Source: Microvirga sp. Mcv34 (GTDB taxonomy: Bacteria; Pseudomonadota; Alphaproteobacteria; Rhizobiales; Beijerinckiaceae). From it: a stretch of 47,145 nt of DNA. Below, one piece after another: positions 18,721 to 28,594 of the stretch; the first letter of the stretch is position 1; every line of letters begins with the position of its first letter. The notes beneath the pieces were generated by a model. It made no database searches and was not told the DNA's origin. It saw only the letters and a list, made by a program, of their open reading frames with translations. The stretch covers positions 1-47,145 of the forward strand of contig NZ_JALJRK010000041.1 of the NCBI RefSeq assembly GCF_024519725.1, read 5' to 3'. A program made the position numbers and the translations under genes.

Positions 18721-18744
18721 GAGCATCGGATCGATCCGATGCTC
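18721..18744. promoter_or_regulatory. 24-bp perfect palindrome, candidate operator
   Basis: The 24 bases are exactly self-complementary, centred on ATCGAT, with arms beginning GAGCATCGG. It ends 40 bp before the DUF6454-like start codon, a position suited to a dimeric repressor or activator. Alternatively it is a dispersed palindromic repeat: the 12-mer AGCATCGGATCG recurs at 16149-16160. Confidence 0.5.
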
Positions 18745-18784
18745 CCTTGTTCAAGAAGCGGATCGTCACTGATGGAGGAACGCG

Positions 18785-19750
18785 ATGAATTGCTTTTCGA
18801 GACAATGCCTGACTGCGGTTCTGACGATGGTCTGCCTCGGGTTTGCGCCTTTGGTTCTGAGGGCGGCGGAACCCGACCGTAATGTTCTGGCGGAGCGCGT
18901 GATGAAGCTGTCTCGCGGCACGCAGTGGAAGCCGGTCGAGGCCGTTCCGATCAACTTCGTGACGCATCACCCGCAAGGCATGGTGAAGATCGGCGATACG
19001 CTGTTCGTGTCGTCCGTCGAGATCAAGGAGCCGACGAAGCGCTTTCCTCAGCCGGTGGACGGATATGACCGCGACACGGGCGCCGGCGTCGGTCACCTGT
19101 TCAAGATCGACATGAAGGGCAACCTCATTGCCGAGATCACGCTCGGCGAAGGCACCATCTATCATCCGGGCGGAATCGACTACGACGGGAAATACATCTG
19201 GGTTCCCGTGGCCGAGTACCGCCCGAACAGCCGCTCCATCGTCTACCGGGTCGATCCCGAGACCATGAAGGCCGAGGAGATGTTCCGGTTCGCCGACCAT
19301 GTGGGCGGCGTGGTGCACAATACCGATGACAAAACCCTGCATGGGGTGAGCTGGGGCTCGCGCCGGTTCTACCGCTGGTCGCTCGACGACAACGGAAAGC
19401 CCACGAGCGCGAGCGAAAGTCCCGAGAAGTTGAGGACGCTCAACACCTCGCACTATCTCGACTACCAGGACTGCAAATATGCCGGCAAAAGCCGCATGCT
19501 GTGCTCCGGCGTCACCGAGATGCGGGTCAATCAGGACACCCCTCTGTTCCGCCTCGGCGGGCTCGATCTCGTCAATCTCGCGGATGGCCGCCCGATGTTC
19601 CAGACGCCGGTCCTGCTCTGGTCGGCCTCCGGCATGGACATGACCCACAACCCGGTCTGGATAGAGGCGAGCGATGCCGGAATCCGCGGTTACTTCATGC
19701 CCGAGGACGACAAGTCCACGCTCTATATCTACGAGGCTGAGGTGAAGTGA
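18785..19750 (+). CDS. Secreted DUF6454-like protein, possibly a beta-propeller
   Basis: This 321-residue exported protein has an N-terminal signal peptide (hydrophobic core LTAVLTMVCLGFAPLVL, cleavage near residue 27). The mature part has repeated strand-turn patterns such as GMVKIGDTLFVSSVEI, GGIDYDGKYIWVPVAEY and GGVVHNTDDKTLHGVSWGSR. These suggest a beta-propeller-like periplasmic protein. I believe this is the DUF6454 family, whose function is unknown. GGAGG lies about 7 bases before the ATG. A 24-bp perfect palindrome precedes the gene and may control it. It stands alone, with opposite-strand and unrelated genes on either side. Confidence 0.75.
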   Translation: MNCFSRQCLTAVLTMVCLGFAPLVLRAAEPDRNVLAERVMKLSRGTQWKPVEAVPINFVTHHPQGMVKIGDTLFVSSVEIKEPTKRFPQPVDGYDRDTGAGVGHLFKIDMKGNLIAEITLGEGTIYHPGGIDYDGKYIWVPVAEYRPNSRSIVYRVDPETMKAEEMFRFADHVGGVVHNTDDKTLHGVSWGSRRFYRWSLDDNGKPTSASESPEKLRTLNTSHYLDYQDCKYAGKSRMLCSGVTEMRVNQDTPLFRLGGLDLVNLADGRPMFQTPVLLWSASGMDMTHNPVWIEASDAGIRGYFMPEDDKSTLYIYEAEVK

Positions 19751-19968
19751 TCGTCTGAAGGAGCGAATGCCCTTACGTCATGACCCTCCCTCTGGCCCGG
19801 GCCGAGACCGGGGAGGCGGGGACGGTGAGGGGCAGGCGCAGGCGAGACGCCCGAGGGCGGTTTTGCCGTCTAACGCTAAATGCTGACCTGGCCCCGCTTC
19901 CCCAAGGCACGGATGTGCAGTAACGGAGGTGGGGCCAAGTTTTGTTTGGGTGGAGCGTTCGAGGGTTC

Positions 19969-21969
<2,001 letters not shown>

Positions 21970-22018
21970 GGCGGTCACATTCGGTCGGTAGTCTTTTTCG
22001 GAAGATATAAACCCGTGC

Positions 22019-22106
22019 GTCATGGCCGGGCTTGTCCCGGCCATCCCGATCTTGTGAGGCGCAACGCTTCTCGGTTCGGGATGACCGGCACGAGGCCGGT
22101 GATGAC
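22019..22106. repeat. Double-hairpin intergenic repeat, copy 4
   Basis: GTCATGGCCGGGC...GCCCGGCC-type hairpin, a GTGAGGCGCAACGCTTC spacer, then GACCGG...CCGGTGATGAC. It lies between pccA and the gamma-glutamylcyclotransferase-like gene, 50 bp after the pccA stop. Orientation is the same as copy 1. It may end or protect the pccA message. Confidence 0.85.
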
Positions 22107-22164
22107 GTAGGGGAGCTGGCCACAAGCGCCTGACAAGACCGGCAAGGAAAAGGGCCCCTGAGCC

Positions 22165-22671
22165 ATGCCCCTCTATTTCGCCTATGGGTCCAACATGGAC
22201 CGGGCTGCCATGCTCCAACGCTGCCCGGCCTCCAAGCCGGTCGGCATCGGCCGGCTCATGCGGCATCGCTTCATCATCTTCGATGAAGGCTATGCCTCTG
22301 TGGTGCGGGATCCGCAGCGTGCAGTCTGGGGCATGGTCTGGGATCTCGCTCTGGCGGACGTGCCCGCGCTCGACCGCTACGAGAGCCTCGCGACGGGTCT
22401 CTATACCAAGGTCATCCAGCCCATCGTAACGGAACAAGGGCCGCGCCGAGCGGTCGTCTATATCGGGCGGAGCGCCAAGCCGGGCGCACCGTTGCCGGGC
22501 TACATGGAAGGCGTGGTCGAGGCCGCCCGGGATGCGGGCCTGCCGGAGGATTATCTGCGCAGCCTGGGTGCGTGGTTGCCCAAGACCCAGGCCACCGCAC
22601 CGGTTCCTCAAACGCCTAAGGTCCGCCCGCTTTGGACCGCTCCGTCGGGAACGATCCGCAGATCCCGCTGA
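22165..22671 (+). CDS. Gamma-glutamylcyclotransferase/AIG2-like protein
   Basis: This 168-residue protein of the GGCT-like superfamily has the diagnostic YFAYGSNM loop near its N-terminus, then VGIGRLMRHRFIIF and WDLALADVPALDRYE. Enzymes of this family cyclise gamma-glutamyl amines or amino acids to release 5-oxoproline. Many bacterial members are uncharacterised. The C-terminal 30 residues are Pro-rich and probably flexible. The ATG at 22165 places the YGSNM motif at the usual distance from the start. It lies in a run of plus-strand genes after pccA, followed by acylphosphatase. Confidence 0.82.
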   Translation: MPLYFAYGSNMDRAAMLQRCPASKPVGIGRLMRHRFIIFDEGYASVVRDPQRAVWGMVWDLALADVPALDRYESLATGLYTKVIQPIVTEQGPRRAVVYIGRSAKPGAPLPGYMEGVVEAARDAGLPEDYLRSLGAWLPKTQATAPVPQTPKVRPLWTAPSGTIRRSR

Positions 22672-22794
22672 GGGCCAGGGAAGAGCGCCGAAATCCTGGA
22701 AAGGCTGGATCTGCGGCGGGCAGGGTGCATTATCCACTCGCCGGATGGAACGAAGGCAGGCGCTGCACCGCGTCCGCCGAGTGCACGATAGGGC

Positions 22795-23091
22795 ATGATG
22801 ACCGCGCATCGAACGTCACACATACTGATCCACGGGCGCGTCCAGGGCGTGAGCTTCCGCGCCTGGACGCAGCATCAGGCGCAACTGCACGGGCTCAAGG
22901 GCTGGGTTCGTAACCGGCGGGATGGGACGGTCGAGGCGGTGTTCTCGGGGCCTGAAGACCTCGTCGAGGTGATGCTGAAGGCCTGCCACGAGGGACCCGC
23001 CGGCTCGCGCGTGGAGAAGGTCGAGATCCTCGACCAGGGCGATCCCGAGTACAATTTATCGACTCGGTTCGAGGTTCGCGGAACGGCTTAA
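22795..23091 (+). CDS. acyP: Acylphosphatase
   Basis: This small 98-residue enzyme hydrolyses acyl phosphates such as acetyl phosphate or carbamoyl phosphate. The phosphate loop GRVQGVSFRAW holds the catalytic arginine, and the catalytic asparagine is in GWVRNRRDGTVEAVF. Both are in the expected positions of the ferredoxin-like alpha/beta fold. Two adjacent ATG codons (22795 and 22798) are possible starts. Its last 4 bp overlap the end of the convergent rhodanese gene. Confidence 0.92.
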   Translation: MMTAHRTSHILIHGRVQGVSFRAWTQHQAQLHGLKGWVRNRRDGTVEAVFSGPEDLVEVMLKACHEGPAGSRVEKVEILDQGDPEYNLSTRFEVRGTA

Positions 23092-23498
23092 GCCTTCGCG
23101 GTAGCCCCGATCTCGACCGGACCACCCGCATTCTTCCAGGCGGTGAAGCCTCCGTCCACATGGGCGACCGGCTTCAGGCCCATGTCGTGGGCCGTCGCCG
23201 TGGAGAGCGCCGAGCGCCAGCCGGCGGCGCAGAAGAACACGAAAGTCTTGTCCTGGGCGAAGACCGGCTTGTGATAGGGGCTTTCCGGATCGATCCAGAA
23301 TTCCAGCATGCCCCTCGGGCAATGAACCGCGCCGGGAACGCGCCCCTCGCGTTCGAGCTCGCGCGGATCGCGCAGGTCCACGAACACCACGTCGTCCCGG
23401 CCGTGCAGGGCCATCGCCTCGGCGATGGGAAGGGTCTTGATCTTCGCGTTGGCTTCGTCGAGCAAGGCCTTGTAGCCGCGGGTGATGGTCTGAGACAT
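23088..23498 (-). CDS. Single-domain rhodanese-like protein
   Basis: This 136-residue sulfurtransferase-type protein has the CH2A-like VVFVDLRDPRELEREG, the loop VPGAVHCPRGML, and an intact active-site cysteine in FFCAAGWRSALS. The C-terminal VDGGFTAWKNAGGPV is also typical. Such proteins carry persulfide sulfur on the cysteine; the physiological acceptor is unknown. GGGAG precedes the ATG by about 9 bases. It is cytoplasmic, with no signal. It overlaps acyP by 4 bp tail to tail and is divergent from the DUF599 gene. Confidence 0.9.
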   Translation of the reverse strand: MSQTITRGYKALLDEANAKIKTLPIAEAMALHGRDDVVFVDLRDPRELEREGRVPGAVHCPRGMLEFWIDPESPYHKPVFAQDKTFVFFCAAGWRSALSTATAHDMGLKPVAHVDGGFTAWKNAGGPVEIGATAKA

Positions 23499-23569
23499 GA
23501 AGGGTCGCTCCCCATTGAGGCTTTGGACAAACTGGGCAAGATGGCGGCGGAGTCAACTGGAGACGACGG

Positions 23570-24262
23570 GTGCTGGGTTTCACCAATCTCGATTACGGGG
23601 CGCTGGCCTTCTTCCTCATCGCGTGGCTCGGGTATCATGCCGCGCTGGAGCTCACGCCCGCCGGGCAGGGCAGCCTCAACAGGATCATGAACCAGTACCG
23701 CTACCGCTGGATGGAGCAGATGGTGGTGCGGGAGAACCGCATCGTCGACACCACCATCATGGCGTCGCTCATGAACGGCACCGCGTTCTTCGCCTCGACC
23801 TCCCTGATCGCCATCGGCGGCGTGCTGGCTCTCCTGCGCTCGGCGGATTCCGTTCTGCCGCTCTTTGCCGATCTACCGTTCGGAGAGCCGCCGACGCGTT
23901 TGGGCTGGGACGTGAAGGTCATCGGGCTCGCGGTGATCTTCGTCTATGCCTTCTTCAAGTTCGCCTGGTCCTACCGCCTGTTCAATTACATGGCGATCAT
24001 CGTCGGGGCCGTTCCCGTGCTGAAGGATAACAGCCGGGAGGAGGCGCTGGCGGTCGCCCGCCAGGCCGCGGCGATGAATGCGGTTGCCGGCAAGCATTTC
24101 AACCGTGGACAGCGGGCCTTTTTCTTCTCGCTGGCCTATCTCGGCTGGTTCGTGAGCGCCTATCTCTTCATCGGAGCCACCGCCGGCGTCCTCCTCGTCA
24201 TGTGGCGACGCCAGTTCCTGTCCGATGCCCACCATGCAGCCTTGAGGTCGACCGATGTCTAA
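23570..24262 (+). CDS. DUF599 membrane protein
   Basis: This 230-residue inner-membrane protein of the DUF599 family has about four membrane helices: residues 8-28, about 70-90, about 115-135 and about 190-215. Between them are the family segments GYHAALELTPAGQGSLN, RYRWMEQMVVRENRIVD and FKFAWSYRLFNYMAI. The function is unknown. It probably starts at the GTG at 23570. It overlaps the next gene (DUF3253) by 8 bp, so the two are likely co-translated. Confidence 0.85.
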   Translation: MLGFTNLDYGALAFFLIAWLGYHAALELTPAGQGSLNRIMNQYRYRWMEQMVVRENRIVDTTIMASLMNGTAFFASTSLIAIGGVLALLRSADSVLPLFADLPFGEPPTRLGWDVKVIGLAVIFVYAFFKFAWSYRLFNYMAIIVGAVPVLKDNSREEALAVARQAAAMNAVAGKHFNRGQRAFFFSLAYLGWFVSAYLFIGATAGVLLVMWRRQFLSDAHHAALRSTDV

Positions 24263-24533
24263 GCACGCGACGCCCGAAGACCTGGAGGCGGCCATGCTGG
24301 CGCTCTTAAAGGAGCGCGGCCCCGGCAAGACCATCGGGCCGGCCGATGTGGCCCAGGCCCTCGGCGGCAACCAGCCGGAGGGTTGGGGCCCCTTGATGAA
24401 GCCGGTTCGGAAGGTGGCCGTGCGCCTCATGAAGGAAGGACGCATCGTCATCCTCCGCAAGGGTCGCCCTGTCGATCCCGATGACTTCAGTGGAACTTAT
24501 CGGTTAGCGCTGTCGCCGATCCAAGACCCGTGA
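24255..24533 (+). CDS. DUF3253 domain protein
   Basis: This 92-residue protein has a winged-helix-like build: an N-terminal helix, TIGPADVAQALGG (a helix-turn-helix-like stretch), then MKPVRKVAVRLMKEGRIVILRKGRPVDP, the signature of DUF3253. It may bind DNA, but the role is unproven. It overlaps the upstream DUF599 gene by 8 bp and, tail to tail, the convergent YdcF-like gene by 37 bp. The final residues (SPIQDP) are encoded within that overlap. Confidence 0.82.
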   Translation: MSKHATPEDLEAAMLALLKERGPGKTIGPADVAQALGGNQPEGWGPLMKPVRKVAVRLMKEGRIVILRKGRPVDPDDFSGTYRLALSPIQDP

Positions 24534-25327
24534 GGATGTGGCAACAGCCCTACAGTACGGCCCGCGAGATAGTAAGCGATCAGGCCAGCCCACTCCTTTG
24601 TGGCGATGTCAAGCCGCCGCAGACCCTCCGAGATGAAGGCAAAGGGGCGGTTGATCCCGGAGCCACCGGATGTACGGAAGTCCACAGGATAGGCAACGAC
24701 AGCAAAACCAGCCTTTTCGAAGACGCCGACTGCGCGGGGCATATGCCATGCAGAGGTGACGAGCAGCCAGCGCTCGCCCTGCTTAGGTTTGGCGAGCTCG
24801 ATGGAATAGGCGGCGTTTTCGTAGGTCGTTCGCGAGCGGTCCTCGATCATCATGCGCGCCGCGTCGATCCCGATGCTCTGGAAATAAGCCGCGATGATGG
24901 GGGCTTCCGCAGTTCCGTCCCCGAAGACGGTGCCGCCTCCACCCGAAATCAGGATTCGCGCACCCGGATAGCGATGGGCGAGCTGGATCGTATCGAGCAC
25001 CCTCTCGGCCGACTCATTGGAGACGATCATGCCCCGTGAGGCTGAATCCGCCGCCTCGACGGAGCCACCCAGCAGGATGATGCCGTCGACCGGTTTCCCA
25101 TCATCGTGGAAGGGCGGGAAACGCTCCTCCAGCGGGAGCAGGATATAGCTGGCGATAGGGAGAAGCCCCAAGGCGATGGTAGACAGGGTGAAGACGAGAC
25201 TCAGGCCGACGCCAAAACGCCGGAACCGCTTGAAGAGAGCCAGGATCAGCCCCATTAAAATGAGGCTGATCAGAATGTTGGATGGCGTGGCGAAGAACCA
25301 CGCAATTTTCGAGACGTAATAGAACAC
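24497..25327 (-). CDS. YdcF/ElyC-like (DUF218) membrane protein
   Basis: This 276-residue protein has two N-terminal membrane helices (about 10-35 and 38-62) followed by a DUF218 domain. The domain has DGIILLGGSVEAAD, the GARILISGGGG loop, ENAAYSIELAK, and WLLVTSAWHMPRAVGVFEKAG. Members such as ElyC and SanA act in envelope or peptidoglycan precursor metabolism; the exact role here is unknown. The GTG start has GAAGGA about 6 bases upstream. The 3' end overlaps DUF3253 by 37 bp. The RraA-like gene lies upstream on the same strand, so the two may be co-transcribed (20-bp gap). Confidence 0.87.
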   Translation of the reverse strand: MFYYVSKIAWFFATPSNILISLILMGLILALFKRFRRFGVGLSLVFTLSTIALGLLPIASYILLPLEERFPPFHDDGKPVDGIILLGGSVEAADSASRGMIVSNESAERVLDTIQLAHRYPGARILISGGGGTVFGDGTAEAPIIAAYFQSIGIDAARMMIEDRSRTTYENAAYSIELAKPKQGERWLLVTSAWHMPRAVGVFEKAGFAVVAYPVDFRTSGGSGINRPFAFISEGLRRLDIATKEWAGLIAYYLAGRTVGLLPHPHGSWIGDSANR

Positions 25328-25347
25328 CCGCCATCCTTCTCGACGTA

Positions 25348-26049
25348 TTAAACCTTCGACTCGGCCTCGTAGCGGGCCTTGGTCTCGGCGTTCGGCGGGT
25401 ATAGGCCCGGGAGGGGAACGCCCTTCTCCACCTCGCGCATGACCCAGAGCTCATAGCGCTCCTGCTCCACGGCGGCCCTCGCGACCTCTTCCACCATGGC
25501 GGCGGGGATCACCACGACGCCATCGCGGTCGGCCACGATCACGTCATCGGGGAAGACGGCGACGCCGCCGCAGCCGATGGGCTCCTGCCAGCCGACGAAG
25601 GTAAGGCCCGCCACGGACGGCGGAGCGGCCACGCCCGCGCACCAGACGGGAAGATTCGTACCTTCGACGCCGACCGCATCGCGCACCACGCCGTCCGTGA
25701 TCAGGGCCGCGACGCCCCGCTTCTGCATGCGGGCGGTGAGAATGTCGCCGAAGATGCCCGCATCGGTGACGCCCATGGAATCGACCACCGCGATGCAGCC
25801 TTCCGGCATGTCCTCGATAGCCGCGCGGGTTGAGCGCGGGGAGGCCCAGGATTCCGGCGTCGCCAGATCCTCGCGGGCCGGCACGAAGCGCAGGGTGAAG
25901 GCGCGGCCGACCATCTTCTCCTTGGCATTGAAGGCCGGCATCGGCCCCTTCATCCAGCAGCGGCGGACGCCCTTCTTCAGCAACACGGTGGTGATCGTGG
26001 CGGTGGAAGCGGCGCGCAGGGCGTCGGCGATCGTCTTGTCGAGAGTCAT
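25348..26049 (-). CDS. RraA-like protein (HMG/OHA aldolase family)
   Basis: This 233-residue protein is of the RraA/dimethylmenaquinone-methyltransferase-like fold. It has GRAFTLRFVPARED, the family glycine loop GDILTARMQKRGVAALITDGVVRD, and PDDVIVADRDGVVVIP near the end. The metal-binding and arginine-aspartate pattern (DGVVRD) is typical of 4-hydroxy-4-methyl-2-oxoglutarate/oxaloacetate aldolases as well as RraA homologues. An aldolase or decarboxylase role is at least as likely as RNase E regulation. AGGAAA lies about 7 bases before the ATG. Confidence 0.88.
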   Translation of the reverse strand: MTLDKTIADALRAASTATITTVLLKKGVRRCWMKGPMPAFNAKEKMVGRAFTLRFVPAREDLATPESWASPRSTRAAIEDMPEGCIAVVDSMGVTDAGIFGDILTARMQKRGVAALITDGVVRDAVGVEGTNLPVWCAGVAAPPSVAGLTFVGWQEPIGCGGVAVFPDDVIVADRDGVVVIPAAMVEEVARAAVEQERYELWVMREVEKGVPLPGLYPPNAETKARYEAESKV

Positions 26050-26186
26050 GAGAATTTCCTGACGTTGGGGTAGCTACTCATAGCGGCCACCCGCCCCGAA
26101 TGCCACCATTAGACCTTGCCATTCCCTGCATCAATGTTTCATGTCGGGATGCTGCGTCGACGCGCCTACATGTTTGGTTACGCTGA

Positions 26187-26765
26187 ATGAAACGTTTGCT
26201 TGCCCTTTGGCTGTTGTGCTTTGTCATCATTACCCCGCCGGTCTCGGCAGCGCCGCTGAAACCTGACGAAGCGCGTGAGGTCGTTCAGGGCCTGGTCACG
26301 AAGGTCTTGGACGCTCTGGCAAGACGGAATTTCACGAAACTGGCGTCGTTCGTCGGCAGAAAGGGGTTGATCGTGAGCCCCTATGTGATGATCGACGGCA
26401 GCAACGTGCGCCTGTCCCGCGCCGAGGTCGAGCACTGCGCCGCGGATCCGCGGGTGCGTCGTTGGGGCGAGTGGGACGGCAGCGGCGATCCCATCAAGGC
26501 CGATTGCCGCCGCTACTTCGAGGAGTTCGTATGGAGCGCGGATTACCGTAAGGCGGACGAGGTGCTCTACAACGAGCCACGCCAGCGGGGAAACGATATC
26601 AACAACAACCACGTCTTCGCGCCCGATGGCATCGTCGTTGAATTGCATATGCGAGGAAAAGGCCAAGCGGCAGCGATAAGCTGGAAAAGCCTACGCCTGA
26701 TCTTCCGCCGAGGGAAACAAGGACTGTCCCTGATAGCCATCACCCGAGATGTATGGACGATTTGA
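26187..26765 (+). CDS. Secreted hypothetical protein
   Basis: This 192-residue protein has a strong Sec signal peptide (MKRLLALWLLCFVIITPPVSA, cleavage near residue 21). The mature domain has VVQGLVTKVLDALARRNFTKLASFVG, then KGLIVSPYVMID, two cysteines (HCAAD and DCRRY) and a C-terminal strand region WKSLRLIFRRGKQGLSLIAI. The pattern suggests an SnoaL/NTF2-like or related periplasmic fold, but I cannot assign a family. No strong ribosome-binding site is visible. It has the same strand as the following membrane protein, 38 bp apart. Confidence 0.75.
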   Translation: MKRLLALWLLCFVIITPPVSAAPLKPDEAREVVQGLVTKVLDALARRNFTKLASFVGRKGLIVSPYVMIDGSNVRLSRAEVEHCAADPRVRRWGEWDGSGDPIKADCRRYFEEFVWSADYRKADEVLYNEPRQRGNDINNNHVFAPDGIVVELHMRGKGQAAAISWKSLRLIFRRGKQGLSLIAITRDVWTI

Positions 26766-26803
26766 GCGAAGTGTCGCATCTCCTGAATTCCTAGCATTTC
26801 TCA

Positions 26804-28492
26804 ATGAGCCCTCTGAAAGATGAGGTTGACCTGGAACGGGCGCAGGCTCTTATGCGGTCCGATAAGACGGGATTCGCGCCGTCCATGAACCAGGCGGATG
26901 CGGGGGTGGGGATGTCCGAGTATCAGAATCGCGGCTTGTCGGCCTCTGCCGCTCTCGACCGGAGCATCGAGCGCCCTTGGGTCGTCCTCAAGCAGACATT
27001 GCTCGTGGCCGCCCTGATCCTGCTGCCTCTGTTCTACACGGTCGTGCCGCCGCTCGAGGATTATCCTAACCATCTGGCGCGGATGCAGGCGCTCGCGGGC
27101 ATTCCGGGCAACGAGTCGCTGTCCCGGTTCTACGAGGTCGCCTGGGCGCCGATCCCCAACCTCATCATGGACCTGATCGTCCCGCCTCTGGTTCCGTTCT
27201 TCGGGGTCTATTCTGCCGGCCGGATTTTCGTGGGCCTGACGCTGCTCCTGATGCTCATCGGGCCGATGCTGCTGCACCGCACTCTCGACGGGCGCTGGTC
27301 GGCCTGGCCTCTCGTAGGCGGGCTGTTCGTCTATAACGGCTTCCTGTTCACGGGTCTGATGAACTACCTGTTCGGCGTTGGGGCCGCGGTGCTGGGACTG
27401 TCCGTCTGGATCAGGCTCTGCGGGAAACCTGTCATCGTCCGCGCCGTGGCGAGCCTGGCCTTCTGTACGGTGCTGTATGTTTGCCACCTGTCGGCCCTCG
27501 GCCTCTATGGCCTCGGCATCGCCAGTTTCGAATTCTGGCGGCTCTGGACCCAGAAGGCCTGGAAACCCGCTCCTCTCGTCAGGAGCGCCGTCGCACTCGG
27601 AGTGCCTTTCCTTCCTTTCCTCTATCTGCTGGTCACTAGCCCGACATGGGGACTATCCCACGACATCGTCTGGGAGTCGCAGGGCAAGTTCGAAGCCGTC
27701 ACGCTGTTCCTCTCGGTCTACTCGGACGTGACCGATATTCCGTTCCTGATCCTGATCGCCGTTGCCATCGGAATCGCCGTGAAGCGCGGCCTGGTCAGCT
27801 TCCATCCGGCCGGCCTGATCGTGGCCGGCGTGCTGACGCTGGCCTTCCTGGTCATGCCGCGCATGGCTTTCGGCTCGTGGATGGCCGATCAGCGCATCGT
27901 TGTGGGCATCTTCTTCATGACGCTCGGCTTCATCTCGGTCGATCTGAAAAGACTCGAGAACCACAATGCTTTTTTCGCGGTCTGCCTTGTTGCGATCGCC
28001 TTTCGCGTCGTCGACGTCTCGGCCCACTGGGTGGCCATCTCTCAACCGCTGCAGGAGCTGAAAAGCTCATTGCGTCTCATGCCTTCGGGTTCACGGCTCC
28101 TCGTCACCCAGGCGGATGATCCTGCCGAGGGGGCTATCGACGCCGCCCTGTCCCATGCACCGAACCTTGCGGTGATCGAGCGTTCAGCACTCGTTTCACG
28201 CCTGTTCGTCGTGCCCGGGAAGCAGATCCTTCACACGCGGAAGGAATATCGCAGCCATGTTGATACGGAGGACGGGGACACGCCGCGCATCAGTCAGGTC
28301 ATTGTGGCGGCGGAGGACGAAGGGGCGCCCGCCGACGGCCCCCACTACTGGGACGGCTGGACGGAGTTTTACGATTACCTGATCGTGCTTGGCACTGATA
28401 CGGACGAGACGGCGAACCCCGCGCCCGATCTCCTGAAGATCGTGCATAACGGGCGCGGGTTCCAGCTCTACAAGGTCCGGAAGGATTCCTAA
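26804..28492 (+). CDS. Multi-pass membrane protein with C-terminal soluble domain
   Basis: This protein of up to 562 residues has about ten predicted membrane helices between residues 60 and 410. An early loop carries an acidic motif (PPLEDYPNHLARM) right after the first helix. That is reminiscent of GT-C glycosyltransferases, which have an acidic residue in the first periplasmic loop. About 150 residues of soluble C-terminus follow, including HAPNLAVIERSALVSRLFVVPG and TEFYDYLIVLGT. A sugar-transferase role is inference. The start is unsure: the ATG at 26804 has no ribosome-binding site, and 26885 or 26912 are alternatives that keep all helices. Confidence 0.75.
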   Translation: MSPLKDEVDLERAQALMRSDKTGFAPSMNQADAGVGMSEYQNRGLSASAALDRSIERPWVVLKQTLLVAALILLPLFYTVVPPLEDYPNHLARMQALAGIPGNESLSRFYEVAWAPIPNLIMDLIVPPLVPFFGVYSAGRIFVGLTLLLMLIGPMLLHRTLDGRWSAWPLVGGLFVYNGFLFTGLMNYLFGVGAAVLGLSVWIRLCGKPVIVRAVASLAFCTVLYVCHLSALGLYGLGIASFEFWRLWTQKAWKPAPLVRSAVALGVPFLPFLYLLVTSPTWGLSHDIVWESQGKFEAVTLFLSVYSDVTDIPFLILIAVAIGIAVKRGLVSFHPAGLIVAGVLTLAFLVMPRMAFGSWMADQRIVVGIFFMTLGFISVDLKRLENHNAFFAVCLVAIAFRVVDVSAHWVAISQPLQELKSSLRLMPSGSRLLVTQADDPAEGAIDAALSHAPNLAVIERSALVSRLFVVPGKQILHTRKEYRSHVDTEDGDTPRISQVIVAAEDEGAPADGPHYWDGWTEFYDYLIVLGTDTDETANPAPDLLKIVHNGRGFQLYKVRKDS

Positions 28493-28546
28493 GGCGTCGG
28501 ACGTGGATTCGGGTTCACGTCCGCTGCTTCAAGATCTGGGTCTTCG

Positions 28547-28594
28547 GCATCATTTCACCCAAAGTCGGTTCCCACTTTTGGGTCCGATGTTCTA
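28547..28594. repeat. Dispersed Rhizobiales-type intergenic element at 3' end of ivd
   Basis: The segment runs from GCATCATTTCACC through CGGTTCCCACTTTT to CCGATGTTCTA. It contains an imperfect inverted repeat, ACCCAAAGT with ACTTTTGGGT. The final CTA is the complement of the TAG stop of the isovaleryl-CoA dehydrogenase gene. It resembles widespread short elements of Rhizobiales with a CCGGTTCCCACTTTT core. This is from memory and not checked. Confidence 0.5.
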
